Shown here: positions 7,561 to 15,195 of the stretch, in pieces
Layout of the letters: every line of letters begins with the position of its first letter
How positions within the stretch are numbered: position 1 is the first letter of the stretch
NCBI GenBank assembly: GCA_964464815.1
Contig: CAYXHF010000034.1
Location: forward strand, 1 to 28,828
DNA from: UBA11524 sp964464815
Lineage (GTDB): Bacteria > Bacillota > Clostridia > Christensenellales > Aristaeellaceae
Direction: 5' to 3'
DNA length: 28,828 bases
Program-made: the position numbers and the translations under genes
Notes under the pieces: generated by a model
Seen by the model: only the letters and a program-made list of their open reading frames with translations
Database searches by the model: none
What the model was told of the DNA's origin: nothing

Positions 7561-8802
7561 TCAGCGGTTGACATGTGCCGCAATCTGTGAGCGGCTTGTG
7601 ATGTTGAGCTTCAGGAAAATGTTTTCCAGATTCGCCTTCACCGTGTTGACGGACACATCCATCACCTGTGCAATTTCCTTGTTGCTGCGGCCCTTGGCGG
7701 CCAGCATGGCAATGGAGAATTCATAGGGCGTCAGCGCATCCGTCACCCGCGTGTTGGACACGGGATTGTGAATCTTCATCCAACCGCGGCTGAAATCATA
7801 CACCGAGCTGGTGAAGCGCTCATATTCGGCTGGCGAGGTCTTGCGCAGCAGCCGCTCCACCATGCCCTGCAAAAGGCCGTGATGCTCCACAAACGGGTGC
7901 ATGTAGCCTTCCTGCTGGGAGCTTTTCCATGCTGCTTCAAATATCTGATTGGCGCGCTCATCCTGCTTCAGGGACACGCAAATCATGCACAGCACAATGC
8001 GCAGATAAATGCTCACCACCGGATACTGGTTGCCCGCCATCGCCAGCGCGGCCTCGGCCACACCCATCGCCCGGTCATATTCCTGCTGAATATAAAGTGC
8101 GTGCGCCATGGCATACATGGCGAAATATTGCAAGCCCTGCGGCAGAAGGCTGATTGTCGCCTGCGCCGGTGCCAGGTCGATTTCCTCCGAATGGAAGAAG
8201 ACGCTCATCAGCATCTCCGTCACCTGACAATACAGCTTCGCGGAAGGCTCCACCGCCTGCGCCGACTCCTGATGGATGCGCTCAATGTCCAGCTGACCAA
8301 TCTCCGCATCGCCGCCCTGAATCACCGTCATGGCATGCAGCACCAATGCCGTCAGGCGAATTTCCAGCGATGCACTGTTCAGGCACGATTCTGCCAGCGC
8401 GCGCGACTGCTGATGCTCGTCGCGGAAATAATGCCACATGGATTTTGCCATCGTGCGCTCTTCCACATCCGTCAGCTGTGCCTCCAGCGCTGCAAATCCG
8501 TTCGGGCAGGGATGCGCCAACAGCGGCATATACGTCTTGACGGTGCGTTCAGGCGTCTCCTGTGCCGTTTCTTGCGCAGACAGCACGTCCTCCGTCGTCT
8601 CCTGCGCCTGTGCGTCCATCACATTCGTGCCCTTGTTCACTGCTTTTCGACGGTCCACCGGCTGCGGCGTGTGCTCCGGAATCAGCCATCCACCGGTCTT
8701 CCGGATTGCCTCGGGAATGCGCCCGTTGTTCAGATAGTAATTCACCATCCGAACCGATACGCCCCATTCCTCTGCCGCTTCCTTGACGGTCCAGTAACCC
8801 AT
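7561..8802 (-). CDS. LuxR-type regulator with additional N-terminal HTH
   Basis: A 413-residue probable transcription factor with DNA-binding domains at both ends. Residues 1-50 resemble the MerR/excisionase-type winged helix: TVKEAAEEWGVSVRMVNYY, then a Gly-rich turn, WLIP and VDRRK. A low-complexity Gln/Glu/Thr linker (about 60-90) follows. Residues 100-340 are helical and TPR-like, as in MalT-like regulators but shorter, with no Walker A motif visible. Residues 345-413 are a LuxR HTH (LAAKGRSNKEIAQ, then VSVNTVKANLENIF and KLNITSR). There is no receiver domain, so it is not a classical response regulator; the helical middle may sense a ligand or partner. GAAGGGAG lies about 12 nt upstream of the ATG. 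Targets are unknown. Confidence 0.85.
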   Translation of the reverse strand: MGYWTVKEAAEEWGVSVRMVNYYLNNGRIPEAIRKTGGWLIPEHTPQPVDRRKAVNKGTNVMDAQAQETTEDVLSAQETAQETPERTVKTYMPLLAHPCPNGFAALEAQLTDVEERTMAKSMWHYFRDEHQQSRALAESCLNSASLEIRLTALVLHAMTVIQGGDAEIGQLDIERIHQESAQAVEPSAKLYCQVTEMLMSVFFHSEEIDLAPAQATISLLPQGLQYFAMYAMAHALYIQQEYDRAMGVAEAALAMAGNQYPVVSIYLRIVLCMICVSLKQDERANQIFEAAWKSSQQEGYMHPFVEHHGLLQGMVERLLRKTSPAEYERFTSSVYDFSRGWMKIHNPVSNTRVTDALTPYEFSIAMLAAKGRSNKEIAQVMDVSVNTVKANLENIFLKLNITSRSQIAAHVNR

Positions 8803-8875
8803 CTATGCGTGTACTCCCTTCTTGCTCTCATGATTTTCTCTTTCGTATAGCGGAATGCATAGCTTTCCATCTATT

Positions 8876-8904
8876 ATTATACCACACGGATTGTCATCCT
8901 GCAA
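8876..8904 (-). promoter_or_regulatory. Sigma-A-type promoter of the LuxR-type regulator
   Basis: The minus strand reads TTGCAG, 17 nt, TATAAT, with an extended TGG. It lies in the 149-bp gap after spo0A, so the regulator can be expressed independently of spo0A. Confidence 0.7.
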
Positions 8905-8951
8905 TTCGATTCACGTGCAGATTTTGTTGATTCGCGCGTTCCTTTCCAGAA

Positions 8952-9743
8952 TCAGGATGCCGAACGCTGCTCAAGAGAGAGCTTATCGGCCAGCATGGCA
9001 ATGAATTCGCCGTTTGTCGGCTTGTCTTCCTTTGTCGCCACGCGGCAACCGAAGGCTTTGTTCAGCGTGTCAATGCGCCCTCTGCTCCATGCCACCTCAA
9101 TGGCGTGGCGAATGGCGCGTTCCACCTTGCTGGCCGACGTGTTGTAGCACTTGCCGATGCTCGGATACAGCTCCTTGGTGATGCGGTTGATGACATCCGG
9201 ATTGTCCACCACCATCTTCACCGCCGTGCGCAGGAACTGGTATCCCTTGATATGCGCCGGAATGCCCAGCGTCAGGAAGAGGCTGGCCAGCTTTTCATCA
9301 ATGGAGACGTTCATATTCCCCATCGCCGCACCTGTCAGCACCGGATTCGCCCCCAGCGGCACAACGCCCTGTCCACACATTTCCCGAATGCGCGACGCGA
9401 GGGACGCCATATCAAACGGCTTGACCATATAGAAGCGCGCACCCAGCTGCACCGTGCGCATAATAAAATCATCACGCCCAAGCGCCGAAACGACAATCAC
9501 CTGCGGCGCATTCGCCAGCTGCTGGCGGCGCATCTCCTCCAGCAGCGTAAAGCCATCCATCTGCGGCATAATGAGATCCAGCACCATCACATCAGCCCGC
9601 ACCTTTCCCAGCGCTTCCAGCGCCTCCGCACCGCTCTGGCATTCTGCAACGACCTTCATGCCTTCCTGACGCGCCAAATAATCCCGCATTCCCCGGCGAA
9701 GGTCGCCATTATCATCGACCAGCATCACGCGCATTTCATTCAT
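8952..9743 (-). CDS. spo0A: Sporulation master regulator Spo0A
   Basis: A 263-residue response regulator that controls entry into sporulation. The receiver domain (1 to about 120) has acidic residues D10 and D11, phospho-acceptor D56 (LDLIMPQMDG), S86 and K108 (YMVKPFD). The output domain (about 150-263) has the family-specific helices, including LGIPAHIKGYQFLR, ELYPSIG and SKVERAIRHAIE. The ATG at 9743 is chosen because AAGGGAG lies 10 nt upstream and gives the usual length; an upstream ATG (9827) would add 28 non-conserved residues. In most Clostridia spoIVB sits just upstream; here it does not. No clear terminator follows the stop. A promoter element is entered at 9826-9834. Confidence 0.96.
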   Translation of the reverse strand: MNEMRVMLVDDNGDLRRGMRDYLARQEGMKVVAECQSGAEALEALGKVRADVMVLDLIMPQMDGFTLLEEMRRQQLANAPQVIVVSALGRDDFIMRTVQLGARFYMVKPFDMASLASRIREMCGQGVVPLGANPVLTGAAMGNMNVSIDEKLASLFLTLGIPAHIKGYQFLRTAVKMVVDNPDVINRITKELYPSIGKCYNTSASKVERAIRHAIEVAWSRGRIDTLNKAFGCRVATKEDKPTNGEFIAMLADKLSLEQRSAS

Positions 9744-9825
9744 TTTCCCATATCTCCCTTCAAATTTCCGGATGACATTCGCGGCTTTTCCATTCATTTC
9801 CGCGCCTGTCCTTCCTTTCAAGGGC

Positions 9826-9834
9826 ATTATAGCA
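9826..9834 (-). promoter_or_regulatory. Extended -10 promoter element of spo0A
   Basis: The minus strand reads TGCTATAAT, about 85 nt before the spo0A ATG. The -35 region is poor. A sigma-H promoter, usual for spo0A in Bacillus, was not recognised. Confidence 0.5.
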
Positions 9835-10069
9835 CCTTTTGCACCCTTTGTGGGGAATCCGACGGAACCTCCTATCGTTCGTTCAAACCAGTAATTTTCC
9901 TTTTTTTCTCAGCACCAGATTGGATTTTCGCCCATTTTTTCGCCGCTGATTCTGTCACGAATAGAATAACGCGCGTTATTTTTGGCGATTTTTCCGCTCC
10001 ACATCTACCAAAATCGCTGTTTTTTCCGTTTTTCCATCAGCTATTTCGTCTTTTCTCATCCTTCTGCGA

Positions 10070-10258
10070 AAGTGTTTCGGAGGCGGCCCTCTCAGTCACC
10101 TTCGGTGACAGCTCTCCCGGAGGGAGCGCCAAGGGGTATGCGCCAAACTTGTTTGACGGCGCATGCAGGCTGGTGGCACACTGCGTCTTGTTCCGGCAAA
10201 AGCTTCTCCGCACAGCAAAAGCTTGTTAGCCACCTGAGAGGGCCGCCTCCGCACACTT
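10070..10258. mobile_element. MITE-like palindromic element
   Basis: Perfect 17-bp terminal inverted repeats, GGAGGCGGCCCTCTCAG (10079-10095) and its complement (10234-10250), bound a 172-bp element. The symmetry continues outward as AAGTGT/ACACTT (10070-10075, 10253-10258). Inside are GTCACC-TTC-GGTGAC, a CTCCCGGAGGGAG hairpin, GCGCC/GGCGC arms, and a direct repeat GCAAAAGCTT at 10196 and 10215. It has no credible coding capacity. Its motifs (CCTCTCAGTCACC and GCTCTCCCGGAGGGAG) recall short repeats dispersed in Oscillospiraceae-like genomes. It sits between the spo0A upstream region and an operon terminator, where insertion is harmless. No obvious target duplication is seen. Confidence 0.75.
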
Positions 10259-10273
10259 CTCTCCAAAACAAAG

Positions 10274-10314
10274 AAGAAGACCATTGCAGCACGTTCCTCT
10301 GCAATGGTCTTCTT
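10274..10314 (-). terminator. Terminator of the six-gene operon
   Basis: AAGAAGACCATTGCAG pairs perfectly with CTGCAATGGTCTTCTT around a 9-nt loop, 10 nt after the stop of the gene at 10325. The downstream U tract on the minus strand is broken (TTCTTTGTTTTGG). Confidence 0.75.
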
Positions 10315-10324
10315 CTCTTTTTTC

Positions 10325-12304
10325 TTACGGTTCGTAGCTCCAACGAATGGCCGTCACGACACCGCTCGTATTCGTCTCATAATCCAGCTGCCAGACGTGA
10401 CTGTCACCCGTTTCCACACGGTAGCGGATAATCTTCGACCCGTCTTCCTGCTTGTAAATCTTGCCCTTGTCAATCTCGTCCTCGTACAAGCCGCGGTTGC
10501 CAGAGAGACTTTCCACCTGACCGTAGTCCTTGTAGAGGGCCACGACCTCGCTTTCCGTGTTGCCGATGGACGTGCCACGTGGCGCGTCAAACTCGTTGCG
10601 CGTCATGTATATTTCCACCAACACGTTCGCCGTCTTGAGCCGCGCAAAGCACGCATAGCCCCAGTCGTATGTGACCTTTTCCTGCTCCATGCCGATGACG
10701 TAGCTGTACTCCGTCTCCGTGCTCTTGCCTTCGCCGCAGACCTTGACGAAATTGTCCTTGTTCGTCGATGCCAGCTTCCAGTTGCCCAACACGTCGTTGA
10801 CGGTCATCTTCGTCTTCGTCCAGGGCTTTTGCTGGAATTTGTAGCCAACTTCCTTGATGGTGCTGGACTTGCCGTACCCGTTGACGGAAATGGCCTTGAG
10901 CGTCACATTGCCGCCGGGCATCTGAATCCTGTCGCCCGTGGTGTACAGCGGACTATCCTCATCCGGCGTCGAACCGTCGATGGTGTAGTAGATGGTCACG
11001 GTCTGCGCCACCTCGTCATCCAGCGTCGCGGCGTAACCAGGGTTGCGTTCCAGCTGCTCGGCCGTCAGTTTGCCGGGACGCAGCGTGATTTTCTGCCGCT
11101 TCTCATACGTGCCGGGCGCCAGTGATACGTCCGGCTGTAGGGGCGTTGGCATGTAAATCTGATAGCTGCCCTTCATCACGTCGCTGACCAAATCACCGCT
11201 GACCGCAACGGCACGCAGCGTCCAGTCGCCTTCGCCCAATTCCAGCGGCTCAGTGTAGAGCACGCCTTCATCCGGCAAAATGTTCAACTCGTTGAAGGTG
11301 TAGTAGACGTCGTAATCCTCCGCAACAGCGAAGGAAATCGTCTGCTTGGCGGTATAGTAGCCTGCCGTCACGCTAGCACCGGGCGTAGGCGGCAGAATCG
11401 ACGTGCGCTGGCTCTCAAAGGAGGCCACGCCCGTGTTCTTGTAGGCAACGGCAAGCAGGTCCGCCGCTTCCTTCTGGCGATTCTGCGCCAGATAGATGCG
11501 CACCTGATTGCGGTAGGCATCCGCCGCACTGGGTACGATTTCGGTGTAGAGGTAGGCGTATACCTCCTCGGCCTTTTCCATCTGCTCGTCCGCTTCGTAG
11601 GCGTTGCCCAGCATCAGCAAGCCGGATACGTTGGCATTCTCCTTGCCGTCCAGCTCATTGGCCTTCACGAAATAGTCGATTGCGCCCGCCAGATCGCCGT
11701 TGTTGAGGCGTTCCTCACCGACCTGCCAGAGTGCGTTGGCGTTGGCATCCTGACCCAGGCGAGCCATGATGACCTGTCCCTCATCCGTCTTGGTCAGGAA
11801 GAGATACGTCCCTACCAGCAGCAGCACAAATGCCACCACGCACGCCACCAGCACAAACATCCAGTTCGTGCCACGGCGCAGGTATTGTGCGGAGCGTGTC
11901 CGGCGTTCCAGCACCGGCGCGCGCTTGCCATACGACACGACCTGCGATCCGGCGCGGCCACCGGACAGGACGGCGCTGTCCACCATGAACGGGTCTTCTT
12001 CGCCGTAGACATAGGGGCGCTCACGCTCCTGCTGGCGCATGAAGTCCGCCTCGGCGGCGGCAGTATCCTGCTGCAATTCCTCATCATCCGGCGCATGGGA
12101 TGCACTACGACGGCGGCGTGCGCTTCTTTCCGGCGGACGCGGGGCGCTGGACTGCTTTCCCTTCAAATGCCGACCCTGCCGGAAATGCAGCAAATCGCCA
12201 TCTTCCTGCTCATCTTCATCCTTGGGCAGGTTCAGTGGCATATTGCATTGCGGGCAGCGTTCCGCGTCCGATGCGACAAATGCACGACAATTCGGGCAAA
12301 ACAT
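10325..12304 (-). CDS. Zinc-ribbon, single-TM, TPR and chitobiase-like repeat protein
   Basis: A 659-residue membrane protein of unknown function with an orderly design. Residues 3-20 are a zinc ribbon (CPNC...CPQC). About 25-145 is a charged, disordered, Arg-rich stretch, and 148-170 is one membrane helix. The rest is predicted outside: TPR-like helices (190-292), two beta-sandwich repeats of the CHB_HEX_C/Fn3-like type (305-385, and 390-490 with YYTIDGSTP and LKAISVNGYG), and a C-terminal domain (500-659) that may fold like a lipocalin or NTF2 domain. The cytoplasmic zinc ribbon and outer repeats suggest a sensor or scaffold linking the cell interior to the wall; this is inference. The ATG has GAGGAGA about 12 nt upstream. 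It is last in the operon, 90 nt after the HEAT-like gene. Confidence 0.78.
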   Translation of the reverse strand: MFCPNCRAFVASDAERCPQCNMPLNLPKDEDEQEDGDLLHFRQGRHLKGKQSSAPRPPERSARRRRSASHAPDDEELQQDTAAAEADFMRQQERERPYVYGEEDPFMVDSAVLSGGRAGSQVVSYGKRAPVLERRTRSAQYLRRGTNWMFVLVACVVAFVLLLVGTYLFLTKTDEGQVIMARLGQDANANALWQVGEERLNNGDLAGAIDYFVKANELDGKENANVSGLLMLGNAYEADEQMEKAEEVYAYLYTEIVPSAADAYRNQVRIYLAQNRQKEAADLLAVAYKNTGVASFESQRTSILPPTPGASVTAGYYTAKQTISFAVAEDYDVYYTFNELNILPDEGVLYTEPLELGEGDWTLRAVAVSGDLVSDVMKGSYQIYMPTPLQPDVSLAPGTYEKRQKITLRPGKLTAEQLERNPGYAATLDDEVAQTVTIYYTIDGSTPDEDSPLYTTGDRIQMPGGNVTLKAISVNGYGKSSTIKEVGYKFQQKPWTKTKMTVNDVLGNWKLASTNKDNFVKVCGEGKSTETEYSYVIGMEQEKVTYDWGYACFARLKTANVLVEIYMTRNEFDAPRGTSIGNTESEVVALYKDYGQVESLSGNRGLYEDEIDKGKIYKQEDGSKIIRYRVETGDSHVWQLDYETNTSGVVTAIRWSYEP

Positions 12305-12394
12305 GCTTTCTCTTCTCTCCTCACTTCCGCACGGACATCATGCCTGTGCATGCGGCCGGTCGTCTCTGCACACGCTGCTGTTTGCTGTACACCA

Positions 12395-13252
12395 TTAGTG
12401 CAGGATGGTATCGTCGCCTTCATCGTCCATGGGATGAAGCGCCTCAAATTCCGGATCGTCGTAGAATTCGCGTTCCGGCGCCTCGCCACCCAGCTCTTCA
12501 ATCGCGGCACGAAGCTCGATGAAGTCCATGTAGCGGCAGTTTTCCTCGTTCGCAGCCGCAATCAGCACCGGCAGGGCGCGATCGTCTCCCAGCTTGGCCA
12601 GATAGCTGGCAAACAGGGCGCGGCGGTTCGGGTTCTTCTCGAACAAACGAATGGCCAGCTGGTACACCTGCTCATTGCCCGGGAAATTCGCCAGCACGTC
12701 CAGCAGAGCCTCCTGACCGGCCTCATTGGCCTGATTCAGGTTTTGCAGCATGGGCTGCAGGGCTTCCTTGCCCATATCACGCAGGCTGTCCAGCGCGTTG
12801 TCGGCCAGGTCGTCCTTCATCTGACGGTTCAGCTGCCAGGAGATGTAGAGCATCTTGGGCAGGGTGCTGCCCATGTCGCGCAGCAGGCCAATGGCCGTCA
12901 TGCGGGCTTCCTCCGGGATGGCATCGCTCTCGTCCTTGAGCAGCGCCACCAGACGCTTCTCGCAGGGCTTGCCAACCGCCTGAATCTGCTCCATGAGCAT
13001 ATCCGGCACAGGAATTTCCTTCTGGCAGTATTCCACCATCCAGTCCACCAAATCCTTGGCGTCCTCAAACTGGGTGAAGTACGCGCCGGGCGTCACGCCG
13101 TCCAGCCACTTCACCGGCGTGTTCAGAAATTCGGTGTACACGTTGGGCAGGTCATCTTCCATCTCGTCGTAGGTTTTGTAATCGCTGCGATGCTCCTTCA
13201 TCCACTTGGACATGAAGTCGGCAAAGCGCTCGTCAAAATTGATGCATTTCAT
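12395..13252 (-). CDS. HEAT/ARM-like helical repeat protein
   Basis: A 285-residue soluble protein, probably a helical-repeat scaffold. The N-terminal 90 residues are aromatic-rich (FDERFADFMSKWMKEH, then TPGAYF). Residues 95-240 are regular amphipathic helix pairs with HEAT-like spacing, such as EKRLVALLKDES, RMTAIGLLRDMG and NALDSLRDMGKEALQPM. The tail is acidic and ends GDDTILH. No catalytic motif is seen and I do not recognise a named family. AAAGGAG lies 9 nt before the ATG. It begins 25 nt after hslO in the same operon, so it may act with Hsp33 or the methyltransferase, but this is only positional. Confidence 0.75.
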   Translation of the reverse strand: MKCINFDERFADFMSKWMKEHRSDYKTYDEMEDDLPNVYTEFLNTPVKWLDGVTPGAYFTQFEDAKDLVDWMVEYCQKEIPVPDMLMEQIQAVGKPCEKRLVALLKDESDAIPEEARMTAIGLLRDMGSTLPKMLYISWQLNRQMKDDLADNALDSLRDMGKEALQPMLQNLNQANEAGQEALLDVLANFPGNEQVYQLAIRLFEKNPNRRALFASYLAKLGDDRALPVLIAAANEENCRYMDFIELRAAIEELGGEAPEREFYDDPEFEALHPMDDEGDDTILH

Positions 13253-13277
13253 GTTTCATTTCTCCTTTGGGCATGGC

Positions 13278-14192
13278 TCAGTCGCGCGTCGCCCTTTCCA
13301 GCAACGTTTTCAGCTCGTCCGTGGTGAACTGGTACTTCTGATGGCAGAAGTGGCAGCCCAGCTCCGCGCCGGTATCCTCATCAATGATGGTCTGCAATTC
13401 CTTGCGACCCAGGGAGATGAGCGCCTTCTCCATGCGCTCACGGCTGCAACCGCAGTGATAGCGCAAGGGTGTGCGTTCCAGCACCTCCGGCTTCATGCCG
13501 CGGAACCAGTCCTCCAGCAGCTGTTCCTTCTCCACGATGGTCATTTCGCGGCTGATGTCGGCGAACATCGGGCTGCGCAGCTCCAGCTGCTGCAAGGTTT
13601 CCTCCTCACAGCCGGGCATCGGCTGCACCAGCAGGCCACCTGCCTTGAGCACCACATCGCCACTGACCAGCACGCCCAGCGACACCAGCGACGGCTGCTG
13701 CTCAGAAACGGTGAAGTACTGGGCAAAGTCCATGCCGAGTTCACCGCTGACCAGCTCAATCGTGCCGATGTAGGGTTCGCGCATGCGCAGATCCTTGATG
13801 ACCGTCATGCGGCCCGTGTGGCCAATCGCGCCGCCCACATCCAGCTTGCCATCCGCACGAAGCGGCAGCTGCACCTGCGGGTCGTCCGCACAGACCTTCA
13901 CGTCACCGTGATTCGCCACGGCCACCACCGTGCCCATCGGGCCATCGCCGCGCAGATTCACCGTCACCGACTCCTCTGCGCCCTTCATCATCACCCCCAG
14001 CATGCTCGTGGCGGTCATCAGGCGGCCCATCGCCGCCGTGCAGACCGGTGTGGCGTTGTGAATATCCGCCGCACGCTGCACCATCTGGGTCGTTTCGCAC
14101 ATCATGACGCGCACCTGACCATCCATGAGCGTCATCCGAATCATTTCATCGCCCTGACGGCGTTCAATCTTCTTCTCTTCCAACTCCGACAT
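13278..14192 (-). CDS. hslO: Redox-regulated chaperone Hsp33
   Basis: A 304-residue cytoplasmic holdase that becomes active when its C-terminal zinc-binding cysteines are oxidised. The N-terminal fold is recognisable (VQRAADIHNATPVCTAAMGR, then VNLRGDGPMG and the GELGMDFAQYF region). The zinc centre has C247 and C249 (HCGCS) and C280 and C283 (CHFC), the full CxC/CxxC set. The ATG at 14192 is taken because GAGGATGAACAGG places a ribosome site properly; the upstream ATG (14231) overlaps the methyltransferase gene and would add a basic, non-conserved 13 residues. It follows the methyltransferase by 19 nt. Confidence 0.95.
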   Translation of the reverse strand: MSELEEKKIERRQGDEMIRMTLMDGQVRVMMCETTQMVQRAADIHNATPVCTAAMGRLMTATSMLGVMMKGAEESVTVNLRGDGPMGTVVAVANHGDVKVCADDPQVQLPLRADGKLDVGGAIGHTGRMTVIKDLRMREPYIGTIELVSGELGMDFAQYFTVSEQQPSLVSLGVLVSGDVVLKAGGLLVQPMPGCEEETLQQLELRSPMFADISREMTIVEKEQLLEDWFRGMKPEVLERTPLRYHCGCSRERMEKALISLGRKELQTIIDEDTGAELGCHFCHQKYQFTTDELKTLLERATRD

Positions 14193-14211
14193 CCTGTTCA
14201 TCCTCTTTTTC

Positions 14212-14955
14212 TTATGGTTTCTTGGCCGCAATGTGCCAGCGATGCTCCTGTGCGCCGGGCGTGCTCAGGCTGCTCTTGCCAAACACACGCACCTGCGTAA
14301 AGCCGACCGATTCCAGCAGCTTCACCAGCGTTTCTGCCTGATAGGCACGCTGGGTCTGCTCCTCATCAATGCGGTGATAGCGCCCGTCCTGTTCGCGGAC
14401 GAAAATTGCCAGATGCATATCCAGCAGCGCCTTCTCCGGATGGAAGCAATTCTGCCACATGTAGGTGATGTTCTCGCGATCCTCGCCCATGAACTGGTTG
14501 CCCAGCGCATGCTCCAGCTTATAGGGCGTGGACACGTCAAAGAACAAGCCGCCGCCCGGCTTCAGGGCATCAAACGCCGCGCGGAAGAACGCCAATGCGT
14601 CCACATCCTTGAGCAAATAGTTCACGCCGTCGCACGTCGCCAAGACAGCATCCACCGGACGATGCAGGCGCAATTGCCGCATGTCCTGACGGACAAAGGG
14701 GATGCCAAAGCCCGCCTTACGCGCCTTCTGCGCCGCCTGCCAGAGCATCTCCTGCGACAGGTCAACGCCCATCATCTGATACCCCAGCTGTTCCAGCGGC
14801 AGTGTCAGGCTGCCCGTGCCGCAAGCGCATTCGCACACATTGGCGTCCCGCGGGATGCCATATGCGGTCATCATGCGCGCATACATATCTGCCCATGCGC
14901 CGTAGTGGACGTCATTCATGAGCGTGTCGTAGACCTCTGCAAATCCTGTATACAT
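14212..14955 (-). CDS. Class I SAM-dependent methyltransferase
   Basis: A 247-residue cytoplasmic methyltransferase. The SAM-binding glycine motif is CECACGTGSL (41-50), followed by MGVDLSQEML (acidic residue for the ribose). FVRQDMRQL, the VLATCDGVNYLL strand and LKPGGGLFFDVSTPYKL complete the fold. The N-terminus (YTGFAEVYDTLM) and the C-terminal half match the small-molecule methyltransferases often found near hslO or comEB in Firmicutes. The substrate is unknown. AGGAAAACGA precedes the ATG. The start lies inside the SASP gene, so translation may be coupled. Confidence 0.88.
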   Translation of the reverse strand: MYTGFAEVYDTLMNDVHYGAWADMYARMMTAYGIPRDANVCECACGTGSLTLPLEQLGYQMMGVDLSQEMLWQAAQKARKAGFGIPFVRQDMRQLRLHRPVDAVLATCDGVNYLLKDVDALAFFRAAFDALKPGGGLFFDVSTPYKLEHALGNQFMGEDRENITYMWQNCFHPEKALLDMHLAIFVREQDGRYHRIDEEQTQRAYQAETLVKLLESVGFTQVRVFGKSSLSTPGAQEHRWHIAAKKP

Positions 14956-15125
14956 TCGTTTTCCTGCCCGTTTCGATGTTTCGTGCGCAGGTAGCCGCCG
15001 ATGCGCCCTGTCTCCTTTGCGCTCAGACCCGCCCAGCCAACCTCCTGCAAACGTTGTAATAATCCCAAACGCTCCGCCGCTTCATACTTGCTGCGGAGCG
15101 TTTTGTCCAGTCGCCATTCACTCAT
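14916..15125 (-). CDS. Small acid-soluble spore protein, alpha/beta-type family
   Basis: A 69-residue protein. The core YEAAERLGLLQRLQEVGW, then LSAKETGRIGGYL, matches the alpha/beta SASP pattern (a helix, then a turn ending in (S/T)xxxxGxIGG) in the divergent SspF-like clostridial form. Such proteins coat DNA in the dormant spore. The ATG at 15125 is set by AAAGGAG at 8 nt; the longer frame to 15188 adds an implausible Cys/Phe-rich leader. The last 40 nt overlap the methyltransferase start, so the tail beyond about residue 50 is dictated partly by the overlap. A possible forespore promoter is entered just upstream. Confidence 0.8.
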   Translation of the reverse strand: MSEWRLDKTLRSKYEAAERLGLLQRLQEVGWAGLSAKETGRIGGYLRTKHRNGQENECIQDLQRSTTRS

Positions 15126-15165
15126 GGACGCTTCTCCTTTCTTTTCAAAAAGAAATCGCTGTCCA

Positions 15166-15195
15166 TAGCATGTGCGACCTTCTGTCATTTAATCC
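15166..15195 (-). promoter_or_regulatory. Candidate sigma-F/G-type forespore promoter
   Basis: The minus strand reads GGATT, 18 nt, CATGCTA, close to the forespore consensus (GnATR, 17-18 nt, CATnnTA). It overlaps the DUF624 stop codon and would start transcription about 35 nt before the SASP ATG. The position before a spore-protein gene supports it; the motif alone is weak. Confidence 0.35.

Larger units (their letters stand above)
9744..10324. other. Intergenic region upstream of spo0A
   Basis: This 581-bp stretch contains, in order, the spo0A promoter element, about 240 bp of AT-rich sequence in which I see no gene or motif, the palindromic element (10070-10258), and the terminator of the six-gene operon. 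Confidence 0.6.

Noticed and set aside
10092..10343. Small minus-strand frames inside the palindromic element and terminator
   Set aside because: No ribosome site, and the composition follows the hairpins of the repeat. Such frames are often miscalled as genes.
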